Source of the DNA: Paenibacillus glacialis | GTDB taxonomy: Bacteria > Bacillota > Bacilli > Paenibacillales > Paenibacillaceae | NCBI RefSeq assembly: GCF_001637205.1 | Contig: NZ_LVJH01000043.1 | Location: 1 to 64,000, forward strand | DNA length: 64,000 nt | Reading direction: 5' to 3' | Part shown: in pieces, positions 43,591 through 52,121 of the stretch | Layout of the letters: each line of letters begins with the position of its first letter | Position numbering within the stretch: the stretch's first letter is position 1 | The notes under the pieces: generated by a model | Told to the model about the DNA's origin: nothing | The model's input: the letters and a program-made list of their open reading frames with translations, nothing else | The model's database searches: none | Position numbers and translations under genes: made by a program

Positions 43591-44346
43591 TCACTCTCCT
43601 CTATTGGATAATAATTCAGCTAGTCGCTCTGGATAGTCTGTTATGATACCAGCAACACCCGCTTCAATCAGAGATCTCATCCGCTCGGGTTCATTGACAG
43701 TAAAAGGACAATACTCCTTACCATGTTGAGTAGCTCCCACAATAAACTCAGGCAGCACAGCATAATGATAGGCATGAAGGGCATCTGCACCTAATGTTGA
43801 AGCATATTCCCACGGACGATATAAACCTTCCATATACAGAATTCCGGTCCGAATTTCTGGTGCAATACTTTTGCAAAATGCTAAAGAGTAATGATTAAAG
43901 CTTGAGAATACAACCCTATCGGACATTTCATATTGCCGCACAAGGTTGATTACCTTCTCCTCCATACCTGGGTACATGAATATACCGTTTTTCAATTCAA
44001 TATTTAATATTGTGTCACGTTGATGAAGAAGCTTTAGTAAATCTTCTAGTGTGGGAATATGTTCACCCTCGAAAGACTCTCCGAACCAAGAGCCCGCATC
44101 TAACACGGATAGCTGTTCAAGTGTCATGTCTTTTACATAACCCGACCCATTTGTAGTGCGATTGATAGTTTCATCATGGATCAGCACCAAATGTCCGTCT
44201 TTGGTCATTTGAACGTCCGTTTCGATTCCCGTTGCTCCAAGTTCAAGACCCTTAATAAATGCCGCCATCGTATTCTCAGGGCACACTGCTGACGCGCCTC
44301 GATGCGCATAGTTGATTACCTTCTTCTTCATCCTCCGTACCCCCAT
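43591..44346 (-). CDS. Glycerophosphodiester phosphodiesterase
   Basis: About 251 residues from the ATG at 44346; an ATG at 44331 with GGGGG eight bases upstream is equally possible. GDPD TIM barrel: 'YAHRGASAVCPENTMAAF' (His, Arg, Glu-Asn), 'GIETDVQMTKDGHLVLIHDETINRTT' split over about residues 40-65 (Glu, Asp and the catalytic second His), 'FSSFNHYSLAF' and the end 'GITDYPE'. There is no signal peptide, so it acts in the cytosol on glycerophosphodiesters taken up or released from lipids. Coupled to the MFS gene. Confidence 0.92.
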   Translation of the reverse strand: MGVRRMKKKVINYAHRGASAVCPENTMAAFIKGLELGATGIETDVQMTKDGHLVLIHDETINRTTNGSGYVKDMTLEQLSVLDAGSWFGESFEGEHIPTLEDLLKLLHQRDTILNIELKNGIFMYPGMEEKVINLVRQYEMSDRVVFSSFNHYSLAFCKSIAPEIRTGILYMEGLYRPWEYASTLGADALHAYHYAVLPEFIVGATQHGKEYCPFTVNEPERMRSLIEAGVAGIITDYPERLAELLSNRGE

Positions 44347-44456
44347 ATCGTAAATTACCTTCGTTAATATTATAGTTTCTATTGTGGTGAAATACATCAT
44401 TAGAATGTAAAAATTGACATGATGATAGGGTTGGGATTTAAAGAATCAACAACAAC

Positions 44457-44496
44457 AAAAAAGATCCTCCATTCTTTATCAGATGGAGAATCTTTA
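44457..44496 (-). terminator. Terminator of the CPA2 antiporter gene
   Basis: Minus strand: stem AAAGATTCTCCAT/ATGGAGGATCTTT followed by TTTTTGTTG. Confidence 0.88.
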
Positions 44497-44523
44497 TGGA
44501 AATTTTGAAGAGCTATGGGATGT

Positions 44524-45681
44524 TTACTTTCCCTTTACGCTTACCGGTTCACGAAACATATATTTCAATAAAGGAGGTGTAACCAACGTGGTGAGAATAA
44601 CCATAATAATAACTGAAGTGAAATATTCCGGTTGAAGTAAACCGGCTTCCAAACCTGTTGCCGCTATGATTAAAGCTACTTCACCTCTTGATATCATTCC
44701 CGCTCCGATGGCAATCGACGACTGTCTACTAAAACCAGTGAAACGTGCTCCAAGTCCTCCACCTACCCATTTGGTCATAATAGCAACCAATGAGAGAAGA
44801 ATTAGAAATCCAATTTGTTGTCCAACACCTACAAAGGATACATTAAGTCCAACACTGACAAAAAAGACAGGGACAAATATGGCATACGCAATAGGTTCTA
44901 TTTTATGTTCCACAGTATGTTTAAATGATGTTTGTGAAATCGCTATACCTGCTGCAAAGGAACCAATGATTCCAGCCATACCCATGATATCTGCGAAATA
45001 AGCAAAACCAAAGCAAATAACCAAGGCAGCTGTAACGGTTGCTTCCGTTACTTTCAGTTTGGAGAGCAACTTCATTAGTTTAGGTACAATGAATGCTCCT
45101 ACGACAATAATAACGACAAAGAACAATACTTTCTTACCGATAAGCAAACCGAGGTTCACGTCCGTACCTGTGCCCAGTAAACTCATCATTACAGCTAATA
45201 AAATAACGACAAGAACATCATCTACCACTGCAGCTCCCAGAATGGTCGTGCCTTCACGCGAATTCAGTTTGTTCATGTCTTTGAGTACTTGAGCAGAAAT
45301 ACTTACGGAAGTAGCACTGAATATCACTCCCATAAAAAGAGCATAGCTGTTGGGGAATCCGAAAATTTGCGCGACTGCAAACCCTCCAACAAAGGGAAGG
45401 AATATCCCCCCTACGGCAACAGCAAGCGCTGACTTCCAATCCCGTTGAAGCTGATCCACATCTGTTTCTAGGCCCGCTATGAACATAAGCAACAACACAC
45501 CGATTTCCGACATGTAATGAATAAAGCTGCTATCGTTTGGAATCCAACCTAATACCGCCGGCCCCAAGACAACACCAATGATTAATTTACCCAATACAGC
45601 AGGCTGACCTAATCGAACAGATAGATCTCCCGCCACTTTCGTAAACAATAAAATAAGTACAAGATAAAAAACAAACTCCAT
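44524..45681 (-). CDS. Cation/proton antiporter, CPA2 (Kef/NapA) family
   Basis: 385 residues with about twelve membrane helices and no C-terminal RCK/TrkA-N domain. Family features: 'GQPAVLGKLIIGVVLGPAVLG' in helices 1-2, 'MFIAGLETDVDQL', the crossover region 'FSATSVSISAQVLKDM', 'LGAAVVDDVLVVILLA' with the paired Asp residues of electrogenic NapA-type antiporters, and 'GMISRGEVALIIA'. It probably exchanges Na+ or K+ for protons. Its leader has a promoter and two GC-rich hairpins that suggest RNA-level control. Confidence 0.9.
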   Translation of the reverse strand: MEFVFYLVLILLFTKVAGDLSVRLGQPAVLGKLIIGVVLGPAVLGWIPNDSSFIHYMSEIGVLLLMFIAGLETDVDQLQRDWKSALAVAVGGIFLPFVGGFAVAQIFGFPNSYALFMGVIFSATSVSISAQVLKDMNKLNSREGTTILGAAVVDDVLVVILLAVMMSLLGTGTDVNLGLLIGKKVLFFVVIIVVGAFIVPKLMKLLSKLKVTEATVTAALVICFGFAYFADIMGMAGIIGSFAAGIAISQTSFKHTVEHKIEPIAYAIFVPVFFVSVGLNVSFVGVGQQIGFLILLSLVAIMTKWVGGGLGARFTGFSRQSSIAIGAGMISRGEVALIIAATGLEAGLLQPEYFTSVIIMVILTTLVTPPLLKYMFREPVSVKGK

Positions 45682-45746
45682 ACTCCATCTCCCTCTCTGT
45701 ATCTAAAATGCCCTCAATGATTAGTTCTTATAAGGAAGCCTACAAC

Positions 45747-45779
45747 AAAAAAAGAGGAGCCCTAAAATTCAGGCTCCCC
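45747..45779 (-). terminator. Leader hairpin 2: terminator upstream of the antiporter gene
   Basis: Minus strand: GGGAGCCTG-AATTTT-AGGGCTCC stem followed by TCTTTTTTT. It lies between a SigA promoter and the antiporter start (about 66 bp before the ATG), so it must be read through for expression from that promoter. Confidence 0.8.
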
Positions 45780-45790
45780 AAAAATAAACA

Positions 45791-45818
45791 GGAGGAGCCC
45801 TTGGTGACAGGCTCCTCC
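45791..45818 (-). promoter_or_regulatory. Leader hairpin 1 upstream of the antiporter gene
   Basis: Minus strand: GGAGGAGCCTG-TCACCA-AGGGCTCCTCC. The inner stem is the same as in hairpin 2 (GGAGCCTG...AGGGCTCC) but the six-base loop differs, and only TGTTTATTTTTG follows. Arms of the two hairpins could pair with each other, as in an attenuator switch. It could also be a simple tandem terminator. Confidence 0.65.
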
Positions 45819-45857
45819 ATAAATAAACACAAACATATAATTAAAACTTATAATTTA

Positions 45858-45886
45858 ATTATAAAGAAATCTTATAATTTTGTAAA
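45858..45886 (-). promoter_or_regulatory. Promoter of the CPA2 antiporter gene
   Basis: Minus strand: -35 TTTACA (45881-45886), 17-nt spacer, perfect -10 TATAAT (45858-45863). It lies between the chemoreceptor stop and the two leader hairpins. Confidence 0.75.
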
Positions 45887-45915
45887 CCTTTTTACATTTA
45901 CACTTGTCTTAGAAA

Positions 45916-47976
45916 TTACTTTATTTTAAAGCGAGATGCTGCTTCCATCAATTCTTTGCTCAAGTTATCAATGGTTTCGACCATGTCAGATAAACTGTTT
46001 ACCATGGCTGATTGATCCTTGATGGTCGCTGTTACTTCTTCAACGGATGCAGATACTTCTTCTCCCGAAGCTGATAGACTTTGTGCAGATTCTAACACCG
46101 TGTTCTTATTATTCTCAATATCACTCATTTCATCAGCCATCGGTCTTATCTGATCCGTAATCTCAATAACGTTGTGCCATATCGTATCAAATGCCGTTTC
46201 CGTTTGACTAACAAATTCATTCTGCTTAGTTGAGATATCTCTAATTTCTATCACACTCTGGTTATTCTCTACAACGTACTGAAGTGTTTGTTCAATAATA
46301 GCATTAATTTCACCCGACTGCTTCGAGCTTTGTTCCGCCAGCTTACGAATTTCTGTAGCAACTACTGCAAACCCTCTTCCGTACTCCCCTGCTCTTGCCG
46401 CTTCAATCGAAGCATTTAGTGCGAGTAAATTGGTCTGTGCTGCGATATTCTTTATCGCTCCTGTGATGTCATTGATGTTCCTTGAACTTTCTTCAAGTTT
46501 GGAAGTGATGGAAGAAATCTTACGTACTTCTTCATCATTCTTCTGATTGTTCTGAATCAAATGACCGATAACCTCTTTATTACGGTCGAAGACCTCAATA
46601 ATATCCTCTGCGCTGTCTTTAACAGACTGCGATCTCGTATTGATATTGTTAATTTTGTCACCTATTTCATTAAATCTATCTACGATTTGCTCTGTGTCAT
46701 TGGATTGAGATTCCGTAGCTTTGGCAATCTCCATCGTAGTTGTAGCTGTCTCTTCAATGGAATTCGCAGTTTGCTTAGACGCTCTCTCCAACTCTTGCGT
46801 GCTCATATTTAGAACATCAATGGTACTGTTCATGTTAGAAATGAGCTGTCTATTCATATTCACCATCACATTAAAACTATCAGCTAACTCCTTGAACTCA
46901 CTGTTGTACCTTCCCTCTGCTGAAACCGTTAAATCTCCAGAAGCTAATTTTTTGAATAAGTTCGTAAGTCTCGCGATCGGTTTTGTAATGATCCTAGATA
47001 TGAGAACTCCAACTATACAAGCAAGTATAAGGGCAAATATAGTGACTACCGTAATCTGTCGGAACAATTGTTGCAGTGGATTTTCAATATCCTTATAACT
47101 ATCCTCGACGACAACAGTCCAATCCGCAATCGGAATCTTAGAGTAACGCATATATTTATCTGGGTACTCAATATTATCTCGTAGAATGGTATCTGTTGCC
47201 TTTTCTTTCATTAACGCTACTATTTCAGTCGCTTCCACTTTCTTACTTACAGCTGCTTCATCTTTGGAATGATATACCACAGTTCCTTCGCGACTTAAGA
47301 TATATATAATTCCTTCTTCGTTGATACTAATGCCTTCGAGCTCACTAACGAAAAGGGATGCGTCTATATTACTAATTAATATCCCTAATGTTGAACCATC
47401 ATCATCTTTAATAGGTTGCGCAAACACAACGATTAAACTATTAGTCGACTTAGATATAAGTGCATCACTAACAAAGGATTCCCCCTTGATCGCTTTCTGA
47501 AAGTACTCCCGGTCTGAGTTGTTAATCCCAATCGGCTTCGGACTATTACTTGCAACGACTATACCTTCTTTATCCAACACCATAAAAGCTTGAATACCCT
47601 GAGTTCCTTTTATACTTTCCGTTAGAATTTTATTAGATTTCGTAAATAGTTCGTTTTGAGCAGATAGGAATTCCTTGTCAGGTAGTTTACTTTCAGCTCT
47701 ATCTTTCAATAAATCTTTAAAAGAATTATGAATAGATAGTAAGTATGTTGACTGTTTCTCTAATTTAACCGTTGAAAATAAACTCTCCCCAATACGATCC
47801 GCATTCGCATTCATTTCATCTTTACTTTTATTAAGAAGTAAATTTGACCCCGCCAAATATAACAGAGAACTAGTTCCAACTAGTACAATAAGAACAAGCA
47901 TAATAACATACAAAGGAAGCTTTATTCTTAACGATACATTCTTCATTCTCTGATTCCATTCACTAAATTTCTTCAT
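45916..47976 (-). CDS. Methyl-accepting chemotaxis protein with dCache sensor
   Basis: 686 residues. One membrane helix at about residues 20-42, an extracellular double-Cache-type sensor to about residue 305 ('FMVLDKEGIVVASN', 'SREGTVVYHSKD', 'PIADWTVVVEDSY'), a second helix at about 312-332, HAMP to about 385, then a long coiled-coil signalling domain with the hairpin tip 'IAAQTNLLALNASIEAARAG'. It senses an extracellular small ligand and feeds CheA/CheW. No che genes are nearby. GAGGGGTAATG precedes the ATG. Confidence 0.93.
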   Translation of the reverse strand: MKKFSEWNQRMKNVSLRIKLPLYVIMLVLIVLVGTSSLLYLAGSNLLLNKSKDEMNANADRIGESLFSTVKLEKQSTYLLSIHNSFKDLLKDRAESKLPDKEFLSAQNELFTKSNKILTESIKGTQGIQAFMVLDKEGIVVASNSPKPIGINNSDREYFQKAIKGESFVSDALISKSTNSLIVVFAQPIKDDDGSTLGILISNIDASLFVSELEGISINEEGIIYILSREGTVVYHSKDEAAVSKKVEATEIVALMKEKATDTILRDNIEYPDKYMRYSKIPIADWTVVVEDSYKDIENPLQQLFRQITVVTIFALILACIVGVLISRIITKPIARLTNLFKKLASGDLTVSAEGRYNSEFKELADSFNVMVNMNRQLISNMNSTIDVLNMSTQELERASKQTANSIEETATTTMEIAKATESQSNDTEQIVDRFNEIGDKINNINTRSQSVKDSAEDIIEVFDRNKEVIGHLIQNNQKNDEEVRKISSITSKLEESSRNINDITGAIKNIAAQTNLLALNASIEAARAGEYGRGFAVVATEIRKLAEQSSKQSGEINAIIEQTLQYVVENNQSVIEIRDISTKQNEFVSQTETAFDTIWHNVIEITDQIRPMADEMSDIENNKNTVLESAQSLSASGEEVSASVEEVTATIKDQSAMVNSLSDMVETIDNLSKELMEAASRFKIK

Positions 47977-48158
47977 CTGACATTACCCCTCTGCTGTGAT
48001 TTGATAAATAATAGATATGATAACTATCACGCTTTAATAGATATCGGAAGAATTATGTCATTATATAAGCACCAAAATAAAATAATAAGTCACCCTATCC
48101 ATTACTGAAGATGCAGTTAGTCCGTTATATTGGTCTGGTTTTATATAAAAGGTAACTA

Positions 48159-48187
48159 TTGACAATCGCGTTATTTACTTATATGGT
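48159..48187 (+). promoter_or_regulatory. Promoter of the ytrA-like operon
   Basis: Perfect -35 TTGACA (48159-48164), 17-nt spacer, -10 TATGGT (48182-48187). The -10 lies inside the operator dyad at 48175-48202. Confidence 0.75.
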
Positions 48188-48202
48188 TAATTACATAAGT
48201 AA
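48175..48202 (+). promoter_or_regulatory. Candidate YtrA-type operator
   Basis: Perfect 8-bp inverted repeat TTACTTAT-N12-ATAAGTAA overlapping the -10 element of the GntR-ABC operon. Autorepression by the GntR protein is the likely purpose. Confidence 0.65.
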
Positions 48203-48245
48203 CTAACCTGTTATCAGGAGTGATCAAAATGGAGGTTGTGATGCA

Positions 48246-48614
48246 ATGGGATTCTCAATAGATGACAGCAGACCTATTTATATGCAGATTGCCGAACGAA
48301 TTGAAAATGACATCATTCAAGGGCAATTACCTGAAGAATCACAAGTCCCCTCAACCAATCAATTCGCGTCTTTCTATCTCATCAATCCCGCGACAGCTGC
48401 AAAAGGTGTAAATCTGTTAGTAGACCAAGAAATTCTGTATAAGAAACGGGGAATTGGCATGTTTGTAGCGTCCGGATCACGTATGAAATTAATGGAGAAA
48501 CGTAGAGAACAATTTTTCGAACAGTATATCGTGACCATGGTTCGAGAGGCTGAGAAGTTGGGAATTACAGCAGAGGAATTGACGGATATGATTCGGAGAG
48601 GGGATAAATCATAA
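48246..48614 (+). CDS. GntR family regulator, YtrA subfamily
   Basis: 122 residues. The N-terminal winged helix 'IYMQIAERIENDIIQGQLPEESQVPSTNQFA' (split over about residues 11-41) and the short C-terminal helix pair are typical of YtrA-type repressors of ABC transporter operons. The start has GGAGG ten bases upstream. The stop overlaps the ATPase start by one base (TAATG). It probably binds the dyad over its promoter and is released by wall-active antibiotics or a related stress, by analogy with B. subtilis YtrA. Confidence 0.92.
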   Translation: MGFSIDDSRPIYMQIAERIENDIIQGQLPEESQVPSTNQFASFYLINPATAAKGVNLLVDQEILYKKRGIGMFVASGSRMKLMEKRREQFFEQYIVTMVREAEKLGITAEELTDMIRRGDKS

Positions 48615-49510
48615 TGAGTACCGTAATTGAAGTCAAAGGGCTTACGAAAACCTATGGGAAAGTAGCTGCAGTTCAGGATGTCAGCTTCTCCATAGAATCG
48701 AACAAAATATACGGGCTTCTCGGTAGAAACGGGGCCGGTAAAACAACCCTTATGCATTTAATCACAGCACAACAATTTGCTTCGAGTGGAGATTTACAGG
48801 TTTTTGGAGAGCATCCCTATGAGAATAACCGGGTTCTCAGCCAATGTTGCTTCATCAAAGAGAGCCAGAAGTATCCAGACAGCTATCGTATTATCGATCT
48901 ACTTGAAATCTCTTCATCCTTTTTCCCGAATTGGGATCGTGACTATGCCTACTCCTTAATCGAGCTATTCAGACTTCCTCTAACACAGAAGATAAAGAAA
49001 TTATCTAGAGGGATGCTGTCATCCGTCGGTATTGTTGTCGGTCTAGCAAGTCGTGCCCCACTCACCATGTTTGACGAACCCTATTTAGGACTTGATGCCG
49101 TTTCTAGAGGCTTGTTCTACGAACAATTGTTAGAGGATTACGGTAAATACCCAAGAACCATTATCTTGTCCACCCATCTGATTGATGAGGTAAGCCAAAT
49201 GTTAGAACACGTGATGGTTATTGACAATGGCAAGTTGATTATTGACGAGGATGCCGACGAACTTCGCGGATTGGCGTTTACAGTTGTTGGTTCTACAACA
49301 TCTGTAGAATCCTTTGTAGTTGGAAGAAATGTCATTGATCGCAAACCCCTTGGTGGGTTAATGTCGGCTACCATCATGACAAGACTCAGTGTCAGAGATC
49401 AACAACAAGCGAATACTCTTGGGCTAGAACTGAGCTCTATCTCTTTGCAACAGCTCATCATTCATATGACAAACGGTAGGATAGAAGGAAAGGTGGCGAT
49501 CCACGAATGA
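48614..49510 (+). CDS. ABC transporter ATP-binding protein (YtrB-like)
   Basis: 298 residues. Walker A 'GRNGAGKTTL', a Q-loop region, signature 'LSRGMLSSVGI' (a variant of LSGGQ), Walker B 'LTMFDEPYLGLD' and the switch His in 'LSTHLIDE'. About 80 residues follow the nucleotide-binding domain. Pairs with the membrane protein encoded next, whose start overlaps by four bases. Substrate unknown; YtrA-linked transporters are associated with cell-envelope stress. Confidence 0.93.
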   Translation: MSTVIEVKGLTKTYGKVAAVQDVSFSIESNKIYGLLGRNGAGKTTLMHLITAQQFASSGDLQVFGEHPYENNRVLSQCCFIKESQKYPDSYRIIDLLEISSSFFPNWDRDYAYSLIELFRLPLTQKIKKLSRGMLSSVGIVVGLASRAPLTMFDEPYLGLDAVSRGLFYEQLLEDYGKYPRTIILSTHLIDEVSQMLEHVMVIDNGKLIIDEDADELRGLAFTVVGSTTSVESFVVGRNVIDRKPLGGLMSATIMTRLSVRDQQQANTLGLELSSISLQQLIIHMTNGRIEGKVAIHE

Positions 49511-50193
49511 ATAGAACGATGAGTGTATTAAAAATGCATGCCCGAGATAAGGTGACGTGGTTTTACATCCCTCTATCCATCTTATTATTCAACTTCGTTA
49601 TTAATCTAATCGTAAGCTTCATTCCAAGCAATTCAACTCAGATTTATACTGGTGGGGTTATACCGATTTACATTTATATATTTGTTATGGGTACGATCAC
49701 CTTGTCACAGACCTTTCCTTTCGCACTTGGATTAAGTATTACTAGAAAGAATTACTTCTTAGGTACTACGACAATGATCACTCTCGTAAGTGCTATAATG
49801 GCTTGCCTTTTGTGTATAGCTTCGCTAATTGAACGACTGACAAATCATTGGGGTGGATTCTTGCATTTCTTTAACATTCCATACTTAAACGACGGGACGT
49901 TAGTTGAACAATTATGCATCTACTTCATTATCATGATGTTTATGTATTTCGTGGGCTTATCAATATCTAGTGTGCATCGCCGATACGGTGGATTGGGCAT
50001 GTTAATCTTAGTCGTATTGGTAGCATTATTATTCGGTACAGGCGGATTTTCGTTCTATCAGTATCAATGGGTGGATACTCTCATTCGTTGGTTGAACCAT
50101 GTCTCTGCCTTTGATATAGCCCTCTGGATGATTCCCCTCACCATCTGTTGTGCTATTCTATCGTATTTGTTACTGCGCAAATCAACTATATAA
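49507..50193 (+). CDS. ABC transporter permease-like membrane protein
   Basis: 228 residues with six hydrophobic helices (about residues 18-40, 55-80, 90-112, 135-155, 162-182 and 203-223). No sequence motif beyond hydrophobicity. Its ATG overlaps the ATPase stop (ATGA), so it is the membrane partner of that ATPase. Followed by an intrinsic terminator. Confidence 0.88.
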   Translation: MNRTMSVLKMHARDKVTWFYIPLSILLFNFVINLIVSFIPSNSTQIYTGGVIPIYIYIFVMGTITLSQTFPFALGLSITRKNYFLGTTTMITLVSAIMACLLCIASLIERLTNHWGGFLHFFNIPYLNDGTLVEQLCIYFIIMMFMYFVGLSISSVHRRYGGLGMLILVVLVALLFGTGGFSFYQYQWVDTLIRWLNHVSAFDIALWMIPLTICCAILSYLLLRKSTI

Positions 50194-50202
50194 TTCCGAA
50201 AC

Positions 50203-50244
50203 AAAAAAAAGTTGTCCAGAACAAATATTCTGAACAACTTTTTT
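50203..50244 (+). terminator. Terminator of the ytrA-like operon
   Basis: Stem AAAAGTTGTCCAGAA/TTCTGAACAACTTTT followed by TTTTC, ten bases after the permease stop. Confidence 0.9.
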
Positions 50245-50277
50245 CAATTCACTTCAAGAAAAGACTCACCCACATAG

Positions 50278-50382
50278 TTATGCACAATTTGGAATATATT
50301 ATCAACAATTATATCTACTTATTAACATTATATACCTGGTTTATCCACATAATTATCCTAGTTATTAACAATCATATTAACA
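50278..50382 (+). other. Cluster of DnaA-box-like 9-mers
   Basis: Six same-strand 9-mers: TTATGCACA (50278), TTATCAACA (50299), TTATTAACA (50319), TTATCCACA (50341), TTATTAACA (50362) and ATATTAACA (50374). Two match the TTATNCACA consensus exactly; the next three differ only at position 6 and the last also at position 1. The first five start 21, 20, 22 and 21 bp apart, about two helical turns. The region is very AT-rich and lies between convergent genes, so it is not a promoter. It could be a DnaA-titration or replication-control site. Confidence 0.65.
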
Positions 50383-50410
50383 ACTACACACTTTTATCGT
50401 ATATTGAGCC

Positions 50411-50938
50411 TTATGAGGACACAATAACACTCCATCGATGTTCATATTCCGCAAGTTTCGGATGGATATCACGGGGCTCCGTCGTTAACAGAAGTCGAAT
50501 CTTAACAATCCATTCCTCAAAGGACGCAAATGTTGCGAATAGATTCGCTGTCTCTGGTGTTATGTATAGAAAATATGGTGCCTTATATTTCTCTGTTAGA
50601 AGCCGAAGAGCAGAATCCATAGGTGTATATTTCTTCCGCTTTCCTTCCCAACCATCAATCACTACTTTCGAGTAGTCTCGACCTTTTTTCCATTCGTGTA
50701 ACCTTTTCTCTCGCTTGTGAAAAGCACTTACCGGTTCTTTTCGCATCCGCCTTACCGTTTCCTCATGTAGAGGATATAGCACAAGCTTATCAAATGAATA
50801 TCGCTCTATACTATCAACTGCAAGATCTAATTCAATATCCGTCGTGTCTTCAAAAGTATCATAGTAAATTAATGTGCCCTTTTGCTTCTCCTGCGGCGGT
50901 TCATAACCAAATGGTACGGATTGAACGTTCCGATTCAT
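50411..50938 (-). CDS. Cytosolic protein of unknown function
   Basis: 175 residues, no signal peptide or membrane helix; rich in charged and aromatic residues, with a basic central stretch 'FHKREKRLHEWKKGRDYSK'. I do not recognise a family; segments such as 'SFDKLVLYPLHEETVRRM' are protein-like and the coding frame is preceded by TAGGAGGG at good spacing. It is convergent with the ABC permease gene across the DnaA-box cluster, and precedes nothing on its strand. Confidence 0.75.
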   Translation of the reverse strand: MNRNVQSVPFGYEPPQEKQKGTLIYYDTFEDTTDIELDLAVDSIERYSFDKLVLYPLHEETVRRMRKEPVSAFHKREKRLHEWKKGRDYSKVVIDGWEGKRKKYTPMDSALRLLTEKYKAPYFLYITPETANLFATFASFEEWIVKIRLLLTTEPRDIHPKLAEYEHRWSVIVSS

Positions 50939-50980
50939 GCCTTTCCCTCCTATAGCGAGATTGTTAGCGGAGTGTGACTT

Positions 50981-51265
50981 TTAAGATAAGTGCTCTTTGC
51001 AAAAAGTATCAACCAATTCAAGCTCATCGTCTTCCAAATCGAACTCAACATATTTCTCTGAAGTTCTTTCTAAGAGTTCATATTTCACGATGCCTGTCCG
51101 AGTCTCTTCTACCGTGTAGATCACTCTTACATTCAATCCGTTCTCAAAATATAGTTCATCATCCTCAGGAACATCAAGCTCGAGAATGAATTCGTAGCGT
51201 TCACCGGTCAAAATCTTGAACGGGTCCTTAATCAATTTCACAGTATGATTCGTAATCGTTAACAT
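50981..51265 (-). CDS. Small acidic protein, DUF6509-like
   Basis: 94 residues, acidic, with the beta-strand-rich pattern 'GERYEFILELDVPEDDELYFENG'. It resembles short Firmicutes proteins that I recall as DUF6509, often mislabelled pullulanase; this is from memory. AAAGGATG precedes the ATG. It lies 42 bp upstream of the unknown 175-residue protein gene on the same strand and may be co-transcribed. Confidence 0.7.
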   Translation of the reverse strand: MLTITNHTVKLIKDPFKILTGERYEFILELDVPEDDELYFENGLNVRVIYTVEETRTGIVKYELLERTSEKYVEFDLEDDELELVDTFCKEHLS

Positions 51266-51397
51266 ATCTTCATCCTTTCAGATCCCTAAAGAGGGGAACA
51301 ATACCTCATCATACCATAATATGATCTAAATTGAACGACCGAAACACACATTGGAGTCTATACGTATAGTATTTGTCATTTCTTTCAAAATAAATCA

Positions 51398-51958
51398 CTA
51401 ATTATAATCCATACTTAAGTTTTCTTCATCCGCAATGCTTTGAATATCCTCCGAACTGATATTCATATATTGATATCCCTCATTGTCTTGCTTCTTTAAG
51501 GCCTTCTCTTTAAAAAATTTTGGACTTCCTTCACCTGCGTCTTCATCATATAGAAGCAAAATTCCGTCTGTTTTTCTAAACAATAAATCATCCCTCGCTG
51601 TGAACTGCCAAATTCCGTCGTAAGGTTGCTTACTCACCGCAGCATAATAATCTACACGATGTAAGATTCCATTATAATAATCTTTTTTGGTGTCCTTCCA
51701 TTTCTCTTCTTGATTCAAGAATGCAGTGATTATGGATAATTTCAACTGAGGATATTGTTGTTTAAGTTCTATAACTGCCTCACATGCCCATAAATCCACT
51801 CCGTATTGACCCGGCGTAATTACCCATTCAAGACCCTCCTCAATGAGAGGAATCAGTTTTCGAATGATGGCTTTCTTTATATAAGGAATGCCTTTGTGTT
51901 TTTGATCATGAATATTCAGTTCATGTGCCCGATAACCTGTAACGAGGAGATTTTTCAT
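51398..51958 (-). CDS. SLOG domain protein, YpsA/DUF1273 family
   Basis: 186 residues from the ATG at 51958 (AAGGGAGC upstream; the 30 codons before it are unlike the family). Rossmann-like SLOG fold: 'VTGYRAHEL' at the N-terminus, 'WVITPGQYGVDLWACEA' in the middle and 'DGILLLYDEDAGEGSPKF' near the end are hallmarks of YpsA, proposed to bind a nucleotide or sugar-nucleotide ligand. YpsA influences cell division in Bacillus and Staphylococcus; GpsB is not nearby here. Confidence 0.88.
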   Translation of the reverse strand: MKNLLVTGYRAHELNIHDQKHKGIPYIKKAIIRKLIPLIEEGLEWVITPGQYGVDLWACEAVIELKQQYPQLKLSIITAFLNQEEKWKDTKKDYYNGILHRVDYYAAVSKQPYDGIWQFTARDDLLFRKTDGILLLYDEDAGEGSPKFFKEKALKKQDNEGYQYMNISSEDIQSIADEENLSMDYN

Positions 51959-52084
51959 TTCTAAGCTCCCTTTGAATATCTTTGATTTCTTTACAACCAA
52001 CTTCTGTTCAATCTGTTTAGTATAGATTCCCGCTTCATCACTGTCCATGTTTACTATCTAAAATCAAATACGCTTATAGTTAGG

Positions 52085-52121
52085 AAAAGAACCTAGCCCA
52101 TTGTTGAGTTAGGTTCTTTTC
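52085..52121 (-). terminator. Terminator of the trypsin-like protease gene
   Basis: Minus strand: AAAAGAACCTAA/TAGGTTCTTTT stem overlapping the stop codon of the gene, followed by a weak CCTAAC tail. Confidence 0.7.

Noticed and set aside
50278..50382. CRISPR array (short repeats at ~21-bp spacing)
   Set aside because: The repeat units are only 9 bp, vary in sequence, lack spacer/repeat sizes of CRISPR, and no cas genes are present.
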